A stretch of DNA of 64,000 bases from Bacillota bacterium (GTDB lineage: Bacteria > Bacillota > Negativicutes > Sporomusales > Sporomusaceae). The position numbers and the translations under genes were made by a program. The notes under the pieces were generated by a model, which was given only the letters and a program-made list of their open reading frames with translations, was not told where the DNA came from and did not search any database. Location: assembly GCA_017889705.1 (NCBI GenBank), contig JAGGAB010000007.1, positions 124,001 to 188,000 on the forward strand. Reading direction: 5' to 3'. This document shows, one piece after another, positions 1-9,191 of this stretch. Numbering within the stretch: the first letter of the stretch is position 1; the number at the start of each line of letters is the position of its first letter.

Positions 1-9
1 GGAGGTACA

Positions 10-537
10 ATGAAAAATATAGTTTTAATAGGATTTATGGGCACAGGCAAGACCAGCACCGGACGCCTGCTGTCAGGGCGCCTTAACCGTCCGTTTGTAG
101 ATGTTGACAAAAAAATTGAACAAGAGACCGGGCTCGCTATAAGCGATATTTTTCAGCTTTATGGAGAAGACCATTTCCGTCAACTGGAGCGGGAGGTTAT
201 ATCGCGAGTAGCGCGTTATACCAACGCCATTATTGCTACTGGCGGCGGGGTAGTACTCAAACAAGAGAATATGGTCAGATTAAAAAATACAGGTATTATT
301 ATTTCTCTAACCGCATCCTTGGAAGCTATTTTAGAGAGAACATCGCGCCGGGGGGTTCGCCCGCTCCTGGACTGTGAGGATAGGGCTGAACGGGTAGCAC
401 GGCTTTTGCAAGAGAGGGCCAGCCTGTATATGAAAGCTGATTACACAATAGATACCAGTTATATGTCACCCCAGCAAGTGACAGAAAAGATTATTGCACT
501 TCTTAGGGAAGGCGGGAATTTACGTGGCCGAAGTTAA
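10..537 (+). CDS. aroK: Shikimate kinase
   Basis: P-loop GFMGTGKTSTGRLL, GGGVV and RGVRPLL motifs; ggaggt RBS directly upstream; followed by aroB. Confidence 0.95.
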   Translation: MKNIVLIGFMGTGKTSTGRLLSGRLNRPFVDVDKKIEQETGLAISDIFQLYGEDHFRQLEREVISRVARYTNAIIATGGGVVLKQENMVRLKNTGIIISLTASLEAILERTSRRGVRPLLDCEDRAERVARLLQERASLYMKADYTIDTSYMSPQQVTEKIIALLREGGNLRGRS

Positions 538-1606
538 TGTTGATTTACAGGAACATAGTTATACTATTCATATTGTTGCCGGCAGCATTGACCAGGCCGG
601 AGAGTTACTGCGTACGCTTTCTTTAGGGAATAAGGTGCTGATAATAACTGATGATAATGTTGGGCCGCTTTACGCCGACAAACTGGTTAACAGCCTTAAG
701 GCGGCAGGGTTCACTCCTCATGTTCTGGCGGTCAGGCCAGGAGAGGGCTCGAAGTCTCTTGTTACGGCGAATCTTGTATTTACCGAGGCAATTAAGAGCG
801 GAATTGATCGTAACTGTGCCATTATTGCGTTAGGGGGCGGAGTAATTGGTGACTTGGCAGGCTTTGTAGCTGCAAATTATTTGCGGGGTGTGCCGTTTAT
901 TCAGGTGCCGACGACGCTGTTGGCACAAGTGGATTCCAGTGTTGGCGGCAAAACAGCCGTTAATCATGAACTGGGAAAAAACTTAATCGGAGCCTTCTAC
1001 CAACCGCGAATGGTAATTATTGATCCGCAAACCTTGCAAACACTAAATGACCGGGAATTGAAAGCCGGCATAGCCGAGATCATCAAGTACGGTGTTATTG
1101 CTGATCACGAATTTTTTGCTTATTTGGAAGTTAATGCCATGGACTTGCTAGCGCGCAACCCGGAAGTACTTACAACCGTTATCGGCAAATGTTGCCAGAT
1201 CAAAGCCGATATTGTTGCCCGTGATGAGCGGGAAAGTTCACTACGCATGATTTTAAACTTTGGACATACTATTGGTCATGCCATTGAGGGAGAAGGCGGG
1301 TATTTTGAGTATAATCATGGCGAAGGGGTAGCCATTGGCATGCATGCGGCTGCACTTATCAGCCAAAGTATTGGCTTATGTGAACAAACCCAAGTGACTG
1401 CTTTAACAAATCTTATTGCCGCGTTTGGGTTACCGCTTGCCGCACCTGGATATCATCCCAACAAATTGCTGAGTTTCTTGGCTCGGGACAAGAAAGTGCT
1501 GAACGGCAAAATTAATTGGATACTTATGGATAAAATCGGTCATGTCACAATCACTAATGAAGTTACCGAAGAAAATATTACCTGTGCACTAAGGCAAATT
1601 ACATAA
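524..1606 (+). CDS. aroB: 3-dehydroquinate synthase
   Basis: GGGVIGDLAGFVAANYLRGVPFIQVPTTLLAQVDSSVGGKTAVNH and GHTIGHAIE motifs; the track start at 494 (TTG) overlaps aroK, GTG at about 524 looks more likely. Confidence 0.95.
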   Translation: MAEVNVDLQEHSYTIHIVAGSIDQAGELLRTLSLGNKVLIITDDNVGPLYADKLVNSLKAAGFTPHVLAVRPGEGSKSLVTANLVFTEAIKSGIDRNCAIIALGGGVIGDLAGFVAANYLRGVPFIQVPTTLLAQVDSSVGGKTAVNHELGKNLIGAFYQPRMVIIDPQTLQTLNDRELKAGIAEIIKYGVIADHEFFAYLEVNAMDLLARNPEVLTTVIGKCCQIKADIVARDERESSLRMILNFGHTIGHAIEGEGGYFEYNHGEGVAIGMHAAALISQSIGLCEQTQVTALTNLIAAFGLPLAAPGYHPNKLLSFLARDKKVLNGKINWILMDKIGHVTITNEVTEENITCALRQIT

Positions 1607-1626
1607 TTTTATACGAAATGATAAGT

Positions 1627-1670
1627 AATGAGATTGCTCACTAATTACCAGTGGCGCAATCTCATTTTTT
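1627..1670 (+). terminator. Intrinsic terminator after aroB
   Basis: AATGAGATTGC...GCAATCTCATT stem followed by T-run. Confidence 0.8.
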
Positions 1671-1732
1671 ATGCTTGTCTTTACGTGTATGTAAAATGTT
1701 AATTTACATTAACTAGAAGGGAGGAGAGTAGA

Positions 1733-2920
1733 TTGAGCTGTCGAATAGGATGGAAGTATGCACTTTTTTGTTGGAGGAATGAGCCGGTGACAAGCAGAAA
1801 GAAAAAAGCAATTATTATTGTATCAATTATTACGCTGGCGTTGGCAGGAATTGTTGGATATCGGATTTATAGTACAACACAGGCAAGTAAAGCCCGAGCA
1901 GCACGAGCGTCTCAGGGGCAGGTTGTGGCGGTAGAGGTAGCTGCCGTAACCAGAAAGGATATAACACCGGTTTTAACCTTCTCTTCCAGTCTGGAACCTC
2001 TCTGGAGCGCGGATATTTCCAGCAAGGTTGACGGGCGTATTGAGAGGCTCGCAGTTGACGAAGGAGATGCTGTTTCTGACGGTATGACGATAGCGATACT
2101 TGATATGGGAGAACTTTCGGCCCAGGTAGTTCAAGCTGAGGGGAATTTATTTCAGGCTAAGGCTAATCTTGAGCAGGCTGAACTTGACCTCAGGCGTATG
2201 GAAGCACTTGCTAATCAAGGAGCTATATCGGCGCAGTCGCTTGATTCGGCCAGAACCAAGCGGGATTTGGCCGCAGGTCAGGTGCGGTCGGCTGAAGGGA
2301 CGCTGGCTTTGTATGACAGCAAACTCACTGGGGCAAATGTTAACTCGCCACGGAGCGGCGTAGTTGTTAAACGGTATTTGCAGTCCGGCTACTATGCGAA
2401 AGCTGGTACGGCGATTGTTTCTGTAGCTGATATTAGTACCCTTTTGGCAAAGGCCACAGTTGGTGAAGCTGAGATAGCCCAACTTGCTGTCGGGGCTGCT
2501 GTGAAAGTAAAGATAGCTGCCTTGGGAGAACAGGAGTTTATTGGAACCATTACCCGCTTATCGCCGGTAGCAACAATGCCTTCCAGGACGTTTATTGCAG
2601 AAATATCCATTCCTAACCCGCAGAATATTTTAAAGGCAGGTATGTTTGCCAAGGTTGAAGTTCCCATTCAGCCTCATGCGCAAGCTTTGGTGGTACCGGA
2701 AACGGCCTTGGTAATGAAGGAAGATATTAAGACTGTTTATATTCTTGCTGCTGACAATAAAGTACAACAGCGCGCGCTTAAGTTAGGCTATGTCGGCGGC
2801 GGCTATGCCGAGGTGCTTGACGGTGTTAAAGACGGTGAACAAATTGTCATTTCCGGCCAAAATAAACTGAGAGACGGTTCAACAGTCAGACTGGGAGCGC
2901 CTGGGGAGGCTGGCAAATAA
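1733..2920 (+). CDS. RND efflux periplasmic adaptor (membrane fusion protein)
   Basis: N-terminal TM, biotinyl-lipoyl/HlyD-like halves (VDGRIERLAVDEGDAV, NSPRSGVVVKRYLQSGYYAKAG), directly upstream of RND pump; alternative GTG start at 1787 with ggagg RBS. Confidence 0.9.
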   Translation: MSCRIGWKYALFCWRNEPVTSRKKKAIIIVSIITLALAGIVGYRIYSTTQASKARAARASQGQVVAVEVAAVTRKDITPVLTFSSSLEPLWSADISSKVDGRIERLAVDEGDAVSDGMTIAILDMGELSAQVVQAEGNLFQAKANLEQAELDLRRMEALANQGAISAQSLDSARTKRDLAAGQVRSAEGTLALYDSKLTGANVNSPRSGVVVKRYLQSGYYAKAGTAIVSVADISTLLAKATVGEAEIAQLAVGAAVKVKIAALGEQEFIGTITRLSPVATMPSRTFIAEISIPNPQNILKAGMFAKVEVPIQPHAQALVVPETALVMKEDIKTVYILAADNKVQQRALKLGYVGGGYAEVLDGVKDGEQIVISGQNKLRDGSTVRLGAPGEAGK

Positions 2921-5900
2921 ATGATTGATGTTTTTATTAAACGTCCGGTATTTACCACCATGCTGGTTATGCTGCTAGTGGTATTCGGCGTAGGCGCCTA
3001 TCCAACTCTGGGTGTTGATCTTTATCCTGACGTGGAATTTCCGATTGTGCTGGTAAGTGTTACCTATACCGGCGCTTCGCCGGAAGAAATGGAAAGTCTG
3101 ATTACCAAACCGATTGAGGATGCGGTAAGCTCGGTTGCCGGCATAAAAACGCTGTCTTCGGTATCGCGAGAAGGGGTATCCCAAACGACCATTGAATTTG
3201 AATTAGGGACAAACCCGAAGATGGCAGCTAATGATGTACGTGAAAAGGTGGCCGGTGTTCGCCGGCGTCTGCCTGATGAAATTGATGAGCCTGTAGTGCA
3301 GCGATATGACATTACGGCGCAGTCTATTCTTAGTTTCAGCTTATCTTCGGAAACGCGGTCACGGGGCGAAATTCGAAAAATTGCCGAAGATATTATTAAA
3401 GATCAGGTTCAGCAGGTTGAAGGTGTGGCTGAGGTTAGTGTATATGGTGCGTCCTTGCGGGAAATACAGATACTGGCAGACCCGCCTAAACTTGAGGCCT
3501 ATGGCATTTCCTTGCAGCAAATCGAAGATGCCATAAACAATAACAATGCCAATACACCTGGCGGCCATGTCAAAGAAAATGGAATGGAGTTAACTGTCCG
3601 GACCATTGGTAAGTACAAAAGTATTGATGACATTAAAAATGTAATTGTTCTTAATCAACAAGGCCGCATGGTGCGGGTGCAGGATGTAGCCAGCGTAACA
3701 GATACCTGGGCAGAAGAGCGAAATTATGCGGCAACCAATGGTGTGCCAAGTGTAATTATCAGTATTCAGAAGCAGTCAGGTACTAATACAGTAGGTGTGG
3801 GTGAAAAGGTTAAGCAGGCTATGCAGAATTTAGAACAAAATGTGCTGCCGCCTGATATGAAAGTGACAAAAGTACGGGATAACTCTGTTTATATCCGGGA
3901 AAGCGTTGAGGATGTTATGATATCGATGGTATTTGGCGGCTTATTGGCGGTTGCCATTACCTTCCTCTTCCTACGTAATACCAGAGCGACTATTATTGGT
4001 GCTATTGCCATTCCAACTTCCGTTATATCTACCTTCTTTTTGATGAAAAATATGAATTTCACGCTAAATAATATGTCGCTGATGGGTCTTAGCTTGGCGG
4101 TAGGTATTCTTATTGACGACGCGATTGTTATTGTAGAGAATATTTTTCGTCATATGGAACAAGGTAAAAGTTCTATGGAAGCGGCACGTGAGGGAACAAA
4201 AGAGATCTCACTGGCGGTCTTGGCAACCACCTTTTCCATTCTTGCCGTGTTTGTGCCTGTAGGCAACATGGGGGAAATTATCGGACAGTTCTTTAAGCAG
4301 TTTGGCTTAACAATTGCTTTTGCAGTAGCATTTTCGCTATTTGTAGCATTTTCGCTTACGCCAATGTTGTCTGCTTACTGGCTCAAAACCGGACATGACG
4401 GCAAAGGCCGCCGGCTAGCGTGGCTTGAGTCGGGGCTGGATAAATGGGAACAAGGCTTTGAAGCTTTGCGCAACCTATATCGGGAAATATTATATTGGGC
4501 GTTGCAACGTCCTAAAAAGCTGGTAGCGCTGGCAATGTTATCATTATTGATTAACGGGCTGTTATTGCCGTTTTTAGGTTCTGAGTTTCAGCCTGCCTAT
4601 GATTCAGGTGAATTTACTATCAATATGATTGCGCCATCAGGGACATCGATTGAACGCAGTAAAGAATTAGTGGCTCAGGTTGAGAAAGAGATTATGGCCC
4701 TTCCAGAACTAGAATCGGCATACTTGGTTGTCGGTACCAATCGGCAGGTGTATCGTTCGATGATTGGGGTGCGCTTAATTGATTCTGGTGAGCGGTCCCG
4801 GTCTATGATGCAGATTATGGATGCCCTGCGGGTTAAATTCCGTAATATTGAAGGGCTGAAAGTAAATGTTTCATCAGGCCAAAGTATCGGCAGGGGTGAC
4901 TCGCGGCCTGTACAAGTAGCACTGCGGGGGCCGGATTTAGACACGCTTAATACGTATGCTGCTGAATTGGCCGAAAAGGTAAAACAAATTCCCGGAACCA
5001 CTGATATTGATATATCTAGTGAACAATCAGAGCCAGAGGTGCAGGTCAAATTTGATCGGGCTCGGCTGGGCGATATCGGTCTTGATGCCACAAGTGCCGG
5101 TAAAGCCTTGCAAACTGCTTTCTTAGGTTCCACTACCAGTAATCAGTACAATATAGCTGACAGTGACTACGATATTCGCGTACAGCTTCAACATACAAAC
5201 AGGCTTAGCCTGGAAGATGTGGCTAATTTGCGTATTAGTGGCAAAAACGGTTTTGCACGGGTTGGCGACATTGCCGAAGTTAAGTTGTCGTCAGGGCCAA
5301 CACAGATAGACCGTGAAGATCGTCAGCGTCAGGTAATTGTTTATGCTAATGCGGTGGGAACATCATCAGGAGAAGTGCTTGCCAAGGTTAAGGAAATTAT
5401 CCCAAACCTTAATTTGCCGCTAGGCTACACGCATAAGCTTGTTGGGCAAGCACAAATGATGGAAAATTCCTTTAAGGAAATCGCTAAAGCGCTGTTATTG
5501 GCCGTTATTTTAATTTACATGGTATTAGCGGCTGAATTCGAAAGCTTTATTCATCCCTTGACCATTATGTTATCGTTGCCATTTTCGCTGATTGGCGCGA
5601 TACTAGGGCTGTTAATTGTCGGCAGTACAATTAACATTATGTCGCTAATTGGTGTAATTATGTTAATGGGTCTGGTTACTAAGAATGCTATTTTGTTAGT
5701 TGATTATACCAATCAGTTAAGAGCGCAAGGAATGCCAATTATTGATGCACTGGTAGAAGCCGGATCTGTCCGGCTGCGGCCTATTTTGATGACAACCATG
5801 GCTATGATTTTCGGTATGGCGCCTATTGCACTGGGGATTGGTGCCGGAGCGGAAATTCGGTCATCAATGGGTGTGGCATTAATAGGAGGTTTGATCACCT

Positions 5901-6004
5901 CAACTTTCCTGACCTTGGTCATCATTCCACTGGTATACTTGCTTGTTGACAGAGTGCAAAATTATTTCAAATCACAAGATATGCAAAGAAACCCTAGCAT
6001 ATAA
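2921..6004 (+). CDS. RND (AcrB/HAE1-type) efflux permease
   Basis: 1027 aa, MIDVFIKRPVFTTMLVMLLVVFGV start, GASPEEME, LSLAVGILIDDAIVIVENIFRH, typical two-fold RND architecture. Confidence 0.95.
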   Translation: MIDVFIKRPVFTTMLVMLLVVFGVGAYPTLGVDLYPDVEFPIVLVSVTYTGASPEEMESLITKPIEDAVSSVAGIKTLSSVSREGVSQTTIEFELGTNPKMAANDVREKVAGVRRRLPDEIDEPVVQRYDITAQSILSFSLSSETRSRGEIRKIAEDIIKDQVQQVEGVAEVSVYGASLREIQILADPPKLEAYGISLQQIEDAINNNNANTPGGHVKENGMELTVRTIGKYKSIDDIKNVIVLNQQGRMVRVQDVASVTDTWAEERNYAATNGVPSVIISIQKQSGTNTVGVGEKVKQAMQNLEQNVLPPDMKVTKVRDNSVYIRESVEDVMISMVFGGLLAVAITFLFLRNTRATIIGAIAIPTSVISTFFLMKNMNFTLNNMSLMGLSLAVGILIDDAIVIVENIFRHMEQGKSSMEAAREGTKEISLAVLATTFSILAVFVPVGNMGEIIGQFFKQFGLTIAFAVAFSLFVAFSLTPMLSAYWLKTGHDGKGRRLAWLESGLDKWEQGFEALRNLYREILYWALQRPKKLVALAMLSLLINGLLLPFLGSEFQPAYDSGEFTINMIAPSGTSIERSKELVAQVEKEIMALPELESAYLVVGTNRQVYRSMIGVRLIDSGERSRSMMQIMDALRVKFRNIEGLKVNVSSGQSIGRGDSRPVQVALRGPDLDTLNTYAAELAEKVKQIPGTTDIDISSEQSEPEVQVKFDRARLGDIGLDATSAGKALQTAFLGSTTSNQYNIADSDYDIRVQLQHTNRLSLEDVANLRISGKNGFARVGDIAEVKLSSGPTQIDREDRQRQVIVYANAVGTSSGEVLAKVKEIIPNLNLPLGYTHKLVGQAQMMENSFKEIAKALLLAVILIYMVLAAEFESFIHPLTIMLSLPFSLIGAILGLLIVGSTINIMSLIGVIMLMGLVTKNAILLVDYTNQLRAQGMPIIDALVEAGSVRLRPILMTTMAMIFGMAPIALGIGAGAEIRSSMGVALIGGLITSTFLTLVIIPLVYLLVDRVQNYFKSQDMQRNPSI

Positions 6005-6024
6005 ATGCTAGGGTTTCTTTTATA
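5985..6024 (+). terminator. Intrinsic terminator overlapping the RND permease stop codon
   Basis: AAAGAAACCCTAGCAT-ATAA-ATGCTAGGGTTTCTTT, 16-bp perfect stem, T-rich tail. Confidence 0.85.
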
Positions 6025-6026
6025 TT

Positions 6027-6311
6027 TTAGGCTAATACCCAGCCTTCAATTGCAAGTTTTTTGAAGCCCAGGAAGCTGCTAAGTGTCATTTTTAGTGGTA
6101 TTTCAGGCAAATCATGAGGCAGGTAAACCATAATTCCCTGAATTTCTTCAAAACTGTAGTTTTCAGGATCATGCGGCTTGCCAAAGCGTACACTCGGACT
6201 TTCACGAAGATCGATACAGCAGCTGATTACCGGAAAAAGTTCAAGGTATACCGGTTTATCCTGAGACTTAATATATTCAAGGGCCTTATCTGTTATTGTA
6301 AGCATTGCCAT
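6027..6311 (-). CDS. Small protein resembling the CC/Se motif family
   Basis: MLTITDKALEYIKSQ...VISCCIDLRESPSVRFGKPHDPENY...LGFKKLAIEGW; adjacent CC followed by PSVRFGKP; gggaggcac RBS before ATG on minus strand. Confidence 0.6.
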   Translation of the reverse strand: MAMLTITDKALEYIKSQDKPVYLELFPVISCCIDLRESPSVRFGKPHDPENYSFEEIQGIMVYLPHDLPEIPLKMTLSSFLGFKKLAIEGWVLA

Positions 6312-6433
6312 AGAAAGTGCCTCCCGTACTATTTTTCTACAAATATTCTGTATTGATAACAAATATCCTGCATAAGGAACTTAATGGGTTTAACAGTGAC
6401 ATAATATTTTGAAACTGAATAGGATACAGTGTA

Positions 6434-6925
6434 ATGCCTGAGACGCGCCGCCTTGGGGGGATGCTATTGTTTAACAGAATAGAAACTATCGATAGTTTGC
6501 TAGCATTAATGAAGATACAAAGCAGTTATATTCATGAATTGAATAAATTAATATTTGTTGCTGCCGGCGATGTGGTGCTTGCTAATAATCACGAATTTGC
6601 CAAGTTTGTGACTAGTTTTTTTGAATTTACCTATTGTCACTATAATGGTGAGGGGTACAGTCAAGCTGCTCAGTTAGTGCAAAACTATCATTATATATTG
6701 CTGGAACGGTTGCTTGACAATCAGATGCTAGCTGCTGCTGAACAAATGGAACTGGCAATTGGTCATCTGGAAATGGCCGGTCGGGATTTTCAGTCTAGGT
6801 ATCATCCGCAAATAATTCTACTCAATCAGGGAATGTTACTGATTGAAGAAACACAACTAAAGATTATTGAAAGTTTGGAAGCACTTTTTGAGAGTTATCA
6901 TTTTTCGCCAATATTGCAGCACTAG
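6434..6925 (+). CDS. Hypothetical protein, mostly helical
   Basis: 163-aa ORF between intergenic gaps; internal TTG/ATG starts (about 6461-6467) next to a GGGGGG run are possible; no family recognised. Confidence 0.6.
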   Translation: MPETRRLGGMLLFNRIETIDSLLALMKIQSSYIHELNKLIFVAAGDVVLANNHEFAKFVTSFFEFTYCHYNGEGYSQAAQLVQNYHYILLERLLDNQMLAAAEQMELAIGHLEMAGRDFQSRYHPQIILLNQGMLLIEETQLKIIESLEALFESYHFSPILQH

Positions 6926-6975
6926 AAAATAGCTTAACAGGGACAGGATTTTTCTAATATGCATGGAATAAGTAT

Positions 6976-7023
6976 AAAGGCATAATGCCCCTGGAGGACA
7001 TTATGTCTTTATGTTATTATAAT
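6976..7023 (+). promoter_or_regulatory. larB promoter with overlapping inverted repeat
   Basis: -35-like AGGACA (6995-7000), 17-nt spacer, TATAAT (7018-7023); IR AAAGGCATAATG-N11-CATTATGTCTTT (6976-7010) overlaps the -35. Confidence 0.6.
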
Positions 7024-7056
7024 ACATAGGTCAGAAACTCTGGGTGGGGTGCAAAA

Positions 7057-7809
7057 ATGGACATGGAATATGTAAGTCGTCTGTTTACGGAGTTTAAGGC
7101 AGGCGATTTGTCATTGGATGAAGCATTGGACAAACTAAAGATATTGCCTTATGAAGATTTGGAGTTTGCCAAATTAGACCATCACCGTCTTATGCGGCAG
7201 GGATTTGCCGAAGTTGTTTTTTGTCAGGGAAAGACTGTAGAGCAAGTGCAAATTATTGTAGAAAAACTTGCCAAACATAATCGCAGTATTTTGGCTACCA
7301 GATCTACGGCTGAGATGTATGCTGCGGTAAAGCAGGTAGTGCCTGATGCTCAATACCATCAAGCTGCAAGACTTATTACTGTTGAGCGGCAAAAGGCGCC
7401 AGCCGACAAAGAACGCTTTATTTTGGTTATGAGTGCCGGAACCAGTGATATTCCGGTGGCGGAAGAAGCTGCCATTACTGCGGAGATAATGGGGAATGAA
7501 GTCAAAAGAGTATATGATGTAGGCGTGGCAGGTATTCATCGGTTGCTTGACCAGCATCAGCTTATAGAAAAAGCTAATGTGCTCATTGTGGTTGCCGGAA
7601 TGGAAGGCGCACTGGCAAGTGTCGTCGGTGGACTAGCGGCAAAGCCGGTTATTGCTGTGCCGACAAGTGTTGGGTATGGGGCAAGTTTTGGCGGACTGGC
7701 AGCTTTATTAAGTATGCTCAATAGTTGTGCAGCCGGGGTGGCTGTTGTTAATATTGATAATGGATTTGGTGCGGGTCGTTTGGCCAGCATGATTAACAAC
7801 ATGAGGTGA
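7057..7809 (+). CDS. larB: Nickel pincer cofactor biosynthesis protein LarB
   Basis: AIR carboxylase-like C-terminus (VMSAGTSDIPVAEEAAITAEIMG, VVAGMEGALASVVGGLAAKPVIAVPTSVGYGASFGGLAALLSMLNSCAAGV); followed by larC. Confidence 0.93.
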   Translation: MDMEYVSRLFTEFKAGDLSLDEALDKLKILPYEDLEFAKLDHHRLMRQGFAEVVFCQGKTVEQVQIIVEKLAKHNRSILATRSTAEMYAAVKQVVPDAQYHQAARLITVERQKAPADKERFILVMSAGTSDIPVAEEAAITAEIMGNEVKRVYDVGVAGIHRLLDQHQLIEKANVLIVVAGMEGALASVVGGLAAKPVIAVPTSVGYGASFGGLAALLSMLNSCAAGVAVVNIDNGFGAGRLASMINNMR

Positions 7810-7818
7810 TTTGTTATT

Positions 7819-9024
7819 ATGGATAAACAATGTAATGCTATTTTTCTTGACTGTTTTGCCGGGATTAGCGGTAATATGCTGCTGGGAGCTTTGCTTGATG
7901 CTGGTGCACCGGAAGAACTGCTGAGGGCTGAATTGACCAAGCTGCCAGTTCTGGGATATGAATTAACAGTATCTCGGGTCGATAAAGGCGGTATTAATGC
8001 TGCCTATGTTGATGTGCAGGTAGATGAAGCCGTGCAGGTACATCGTAATTTAGCTGATATAATTGCAATTATTGAAGATGCAGAACTTGCGCCTGCAGTC
8101 AAAGAAACCAGTAAATCAATATTTAAACGATTGGCTGAAGCCGAAGCCAAAGTTCATGGTATGCCAGTTGATGAAATACATTTTCATGAAGTCGGTGCAG
8201 TTGATTCCATTATTGACATTGTTGGTACGGCCTGGGCACTTGATTATCTACATATTGAACGTGTGTATGTTTCACGTCTTCAAGTTGGTACCGGTTTTGT
8301 TAAGTGCTGTCACGGAGTTATTCCGGTGCCTGCGCCGGCTACTGCCGAACTATTGCATGGCATTCCCTATTATCCGGGAGAGATTGCCAAAGAATTGGTA
8401 ACGCCAACAGGGGCCGCCATCGCGGCAACCCTGGGAACCGGTTTTGGCAGTATGCCGGACGCTTTTATCAGCACAAAAATAGGGTATGGTGCCGGTACGT
8501 GGGAGCTTGAGATTCCTAATGTTTTGCGCTTGTATCTGGGCAAGCTGCCAGCTGAGGTTGTGAATGAGAACGATAGCCAGACCCAAGAACAATGTATAGT
8601 GATTGAAGCCAACATTGATGATCAGAGTCCGGAGAGCTTTGAGCATGTTATGTCTGGCTTATTCAAAGCCGGTGCTTTAGATGTATGGTTAACACCTATT
8701 GTTATGAAAAAAAACCGGTTGGCAACGAAATTATCAGTTCTTATTACGCAAGAATGTCAGGAAAAGATCACTGAGGTTATATTTCTGGAGACAAATTCTA
8801 TTGGTATGCGGTTTTATCCGGTGTCAAGAACTAAGGCTGATCGTGAATTTATTGTTATCGGACTGCCATGGGGCGATGTCAAGGTAAAGGTAAGCGCGTA
8901 TCAGGGGAAAATATGCAATGTTGCGCCTGAATATGAGGATTGCCGAAAAATTGCTGAGGAAACAGGGATGCCGCTGAAAGTAATTCAGCAACTGGCATTG
9001 AAAGAGGCCATGTCATACTGCTAA
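7819..9024 (+). CDS. larC: Nickel pincer cofactor biosynthesis protein LarC (single uninterrupted ORF)
   Basis: LDCFAGISGNMLLGALLDAGAP, HFHEVGAVDSIIDIVGTAWALDYL, ELVTPTGAAI, ANIDDQSPESFEHVMSGLFKAGALDVWLTPIVMKKNR. Confidence 0.95.
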   Translation: MDKQCNAIFLDCFAGISGNMLLGALLDAGAPEELLRAELTKLPVLGYELTVSRVDKGGINAAYVDVQVDEAVQVHRNLADIIAIIEDAELAPAVKETSKSIFKRLAEAEAKVHGMPVDEIHFHEVGAVDSIIDIVGTAWALDYLHIERVYVSRLQVGTGFVKCCHGVIPVPAPATAELLHGIPYYPGEIAKELVTPTGAAIAATLGTGFGSMPDAFISTKIGYGAGTWELEIPNVLRLYLGKLPAEVVNENDSQTQEQCIVIEANIDDQSPESFEHVMSGLFKAGALDVWLTPIVMKKNRLATKLSVLITQECQEKITEVIFLETNSIGMRFYPVSRTKADREFIVIGLPWGDVKVKVSAYQGKICNVAPEYEDCRKIAEETGMPLKVIQQLALKEAMSYC

Positions 9025-9191
9025 ATGCAGTATGACATGGAACAAGTCTGGTTTACAAAGCGAATACTTTTGTGTAGATATGACTAATTTCCATTTTGCC
9101 AGCAGGAAAAATGGAAATTATGTAAAATTATATTGTTATTATTGTAACTTTCTTGAAAGCGGGTTGTGGGCAAGGAGAAGGAGGGAATACT

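Noticed and set aside
494-523. Track start of aroB at TTG 494 overlapping aroK by 44 bp
   Set aside because: A GTG at about 524 gives a more usual N-terminus and a short overlap, so no special overlap is claimed.
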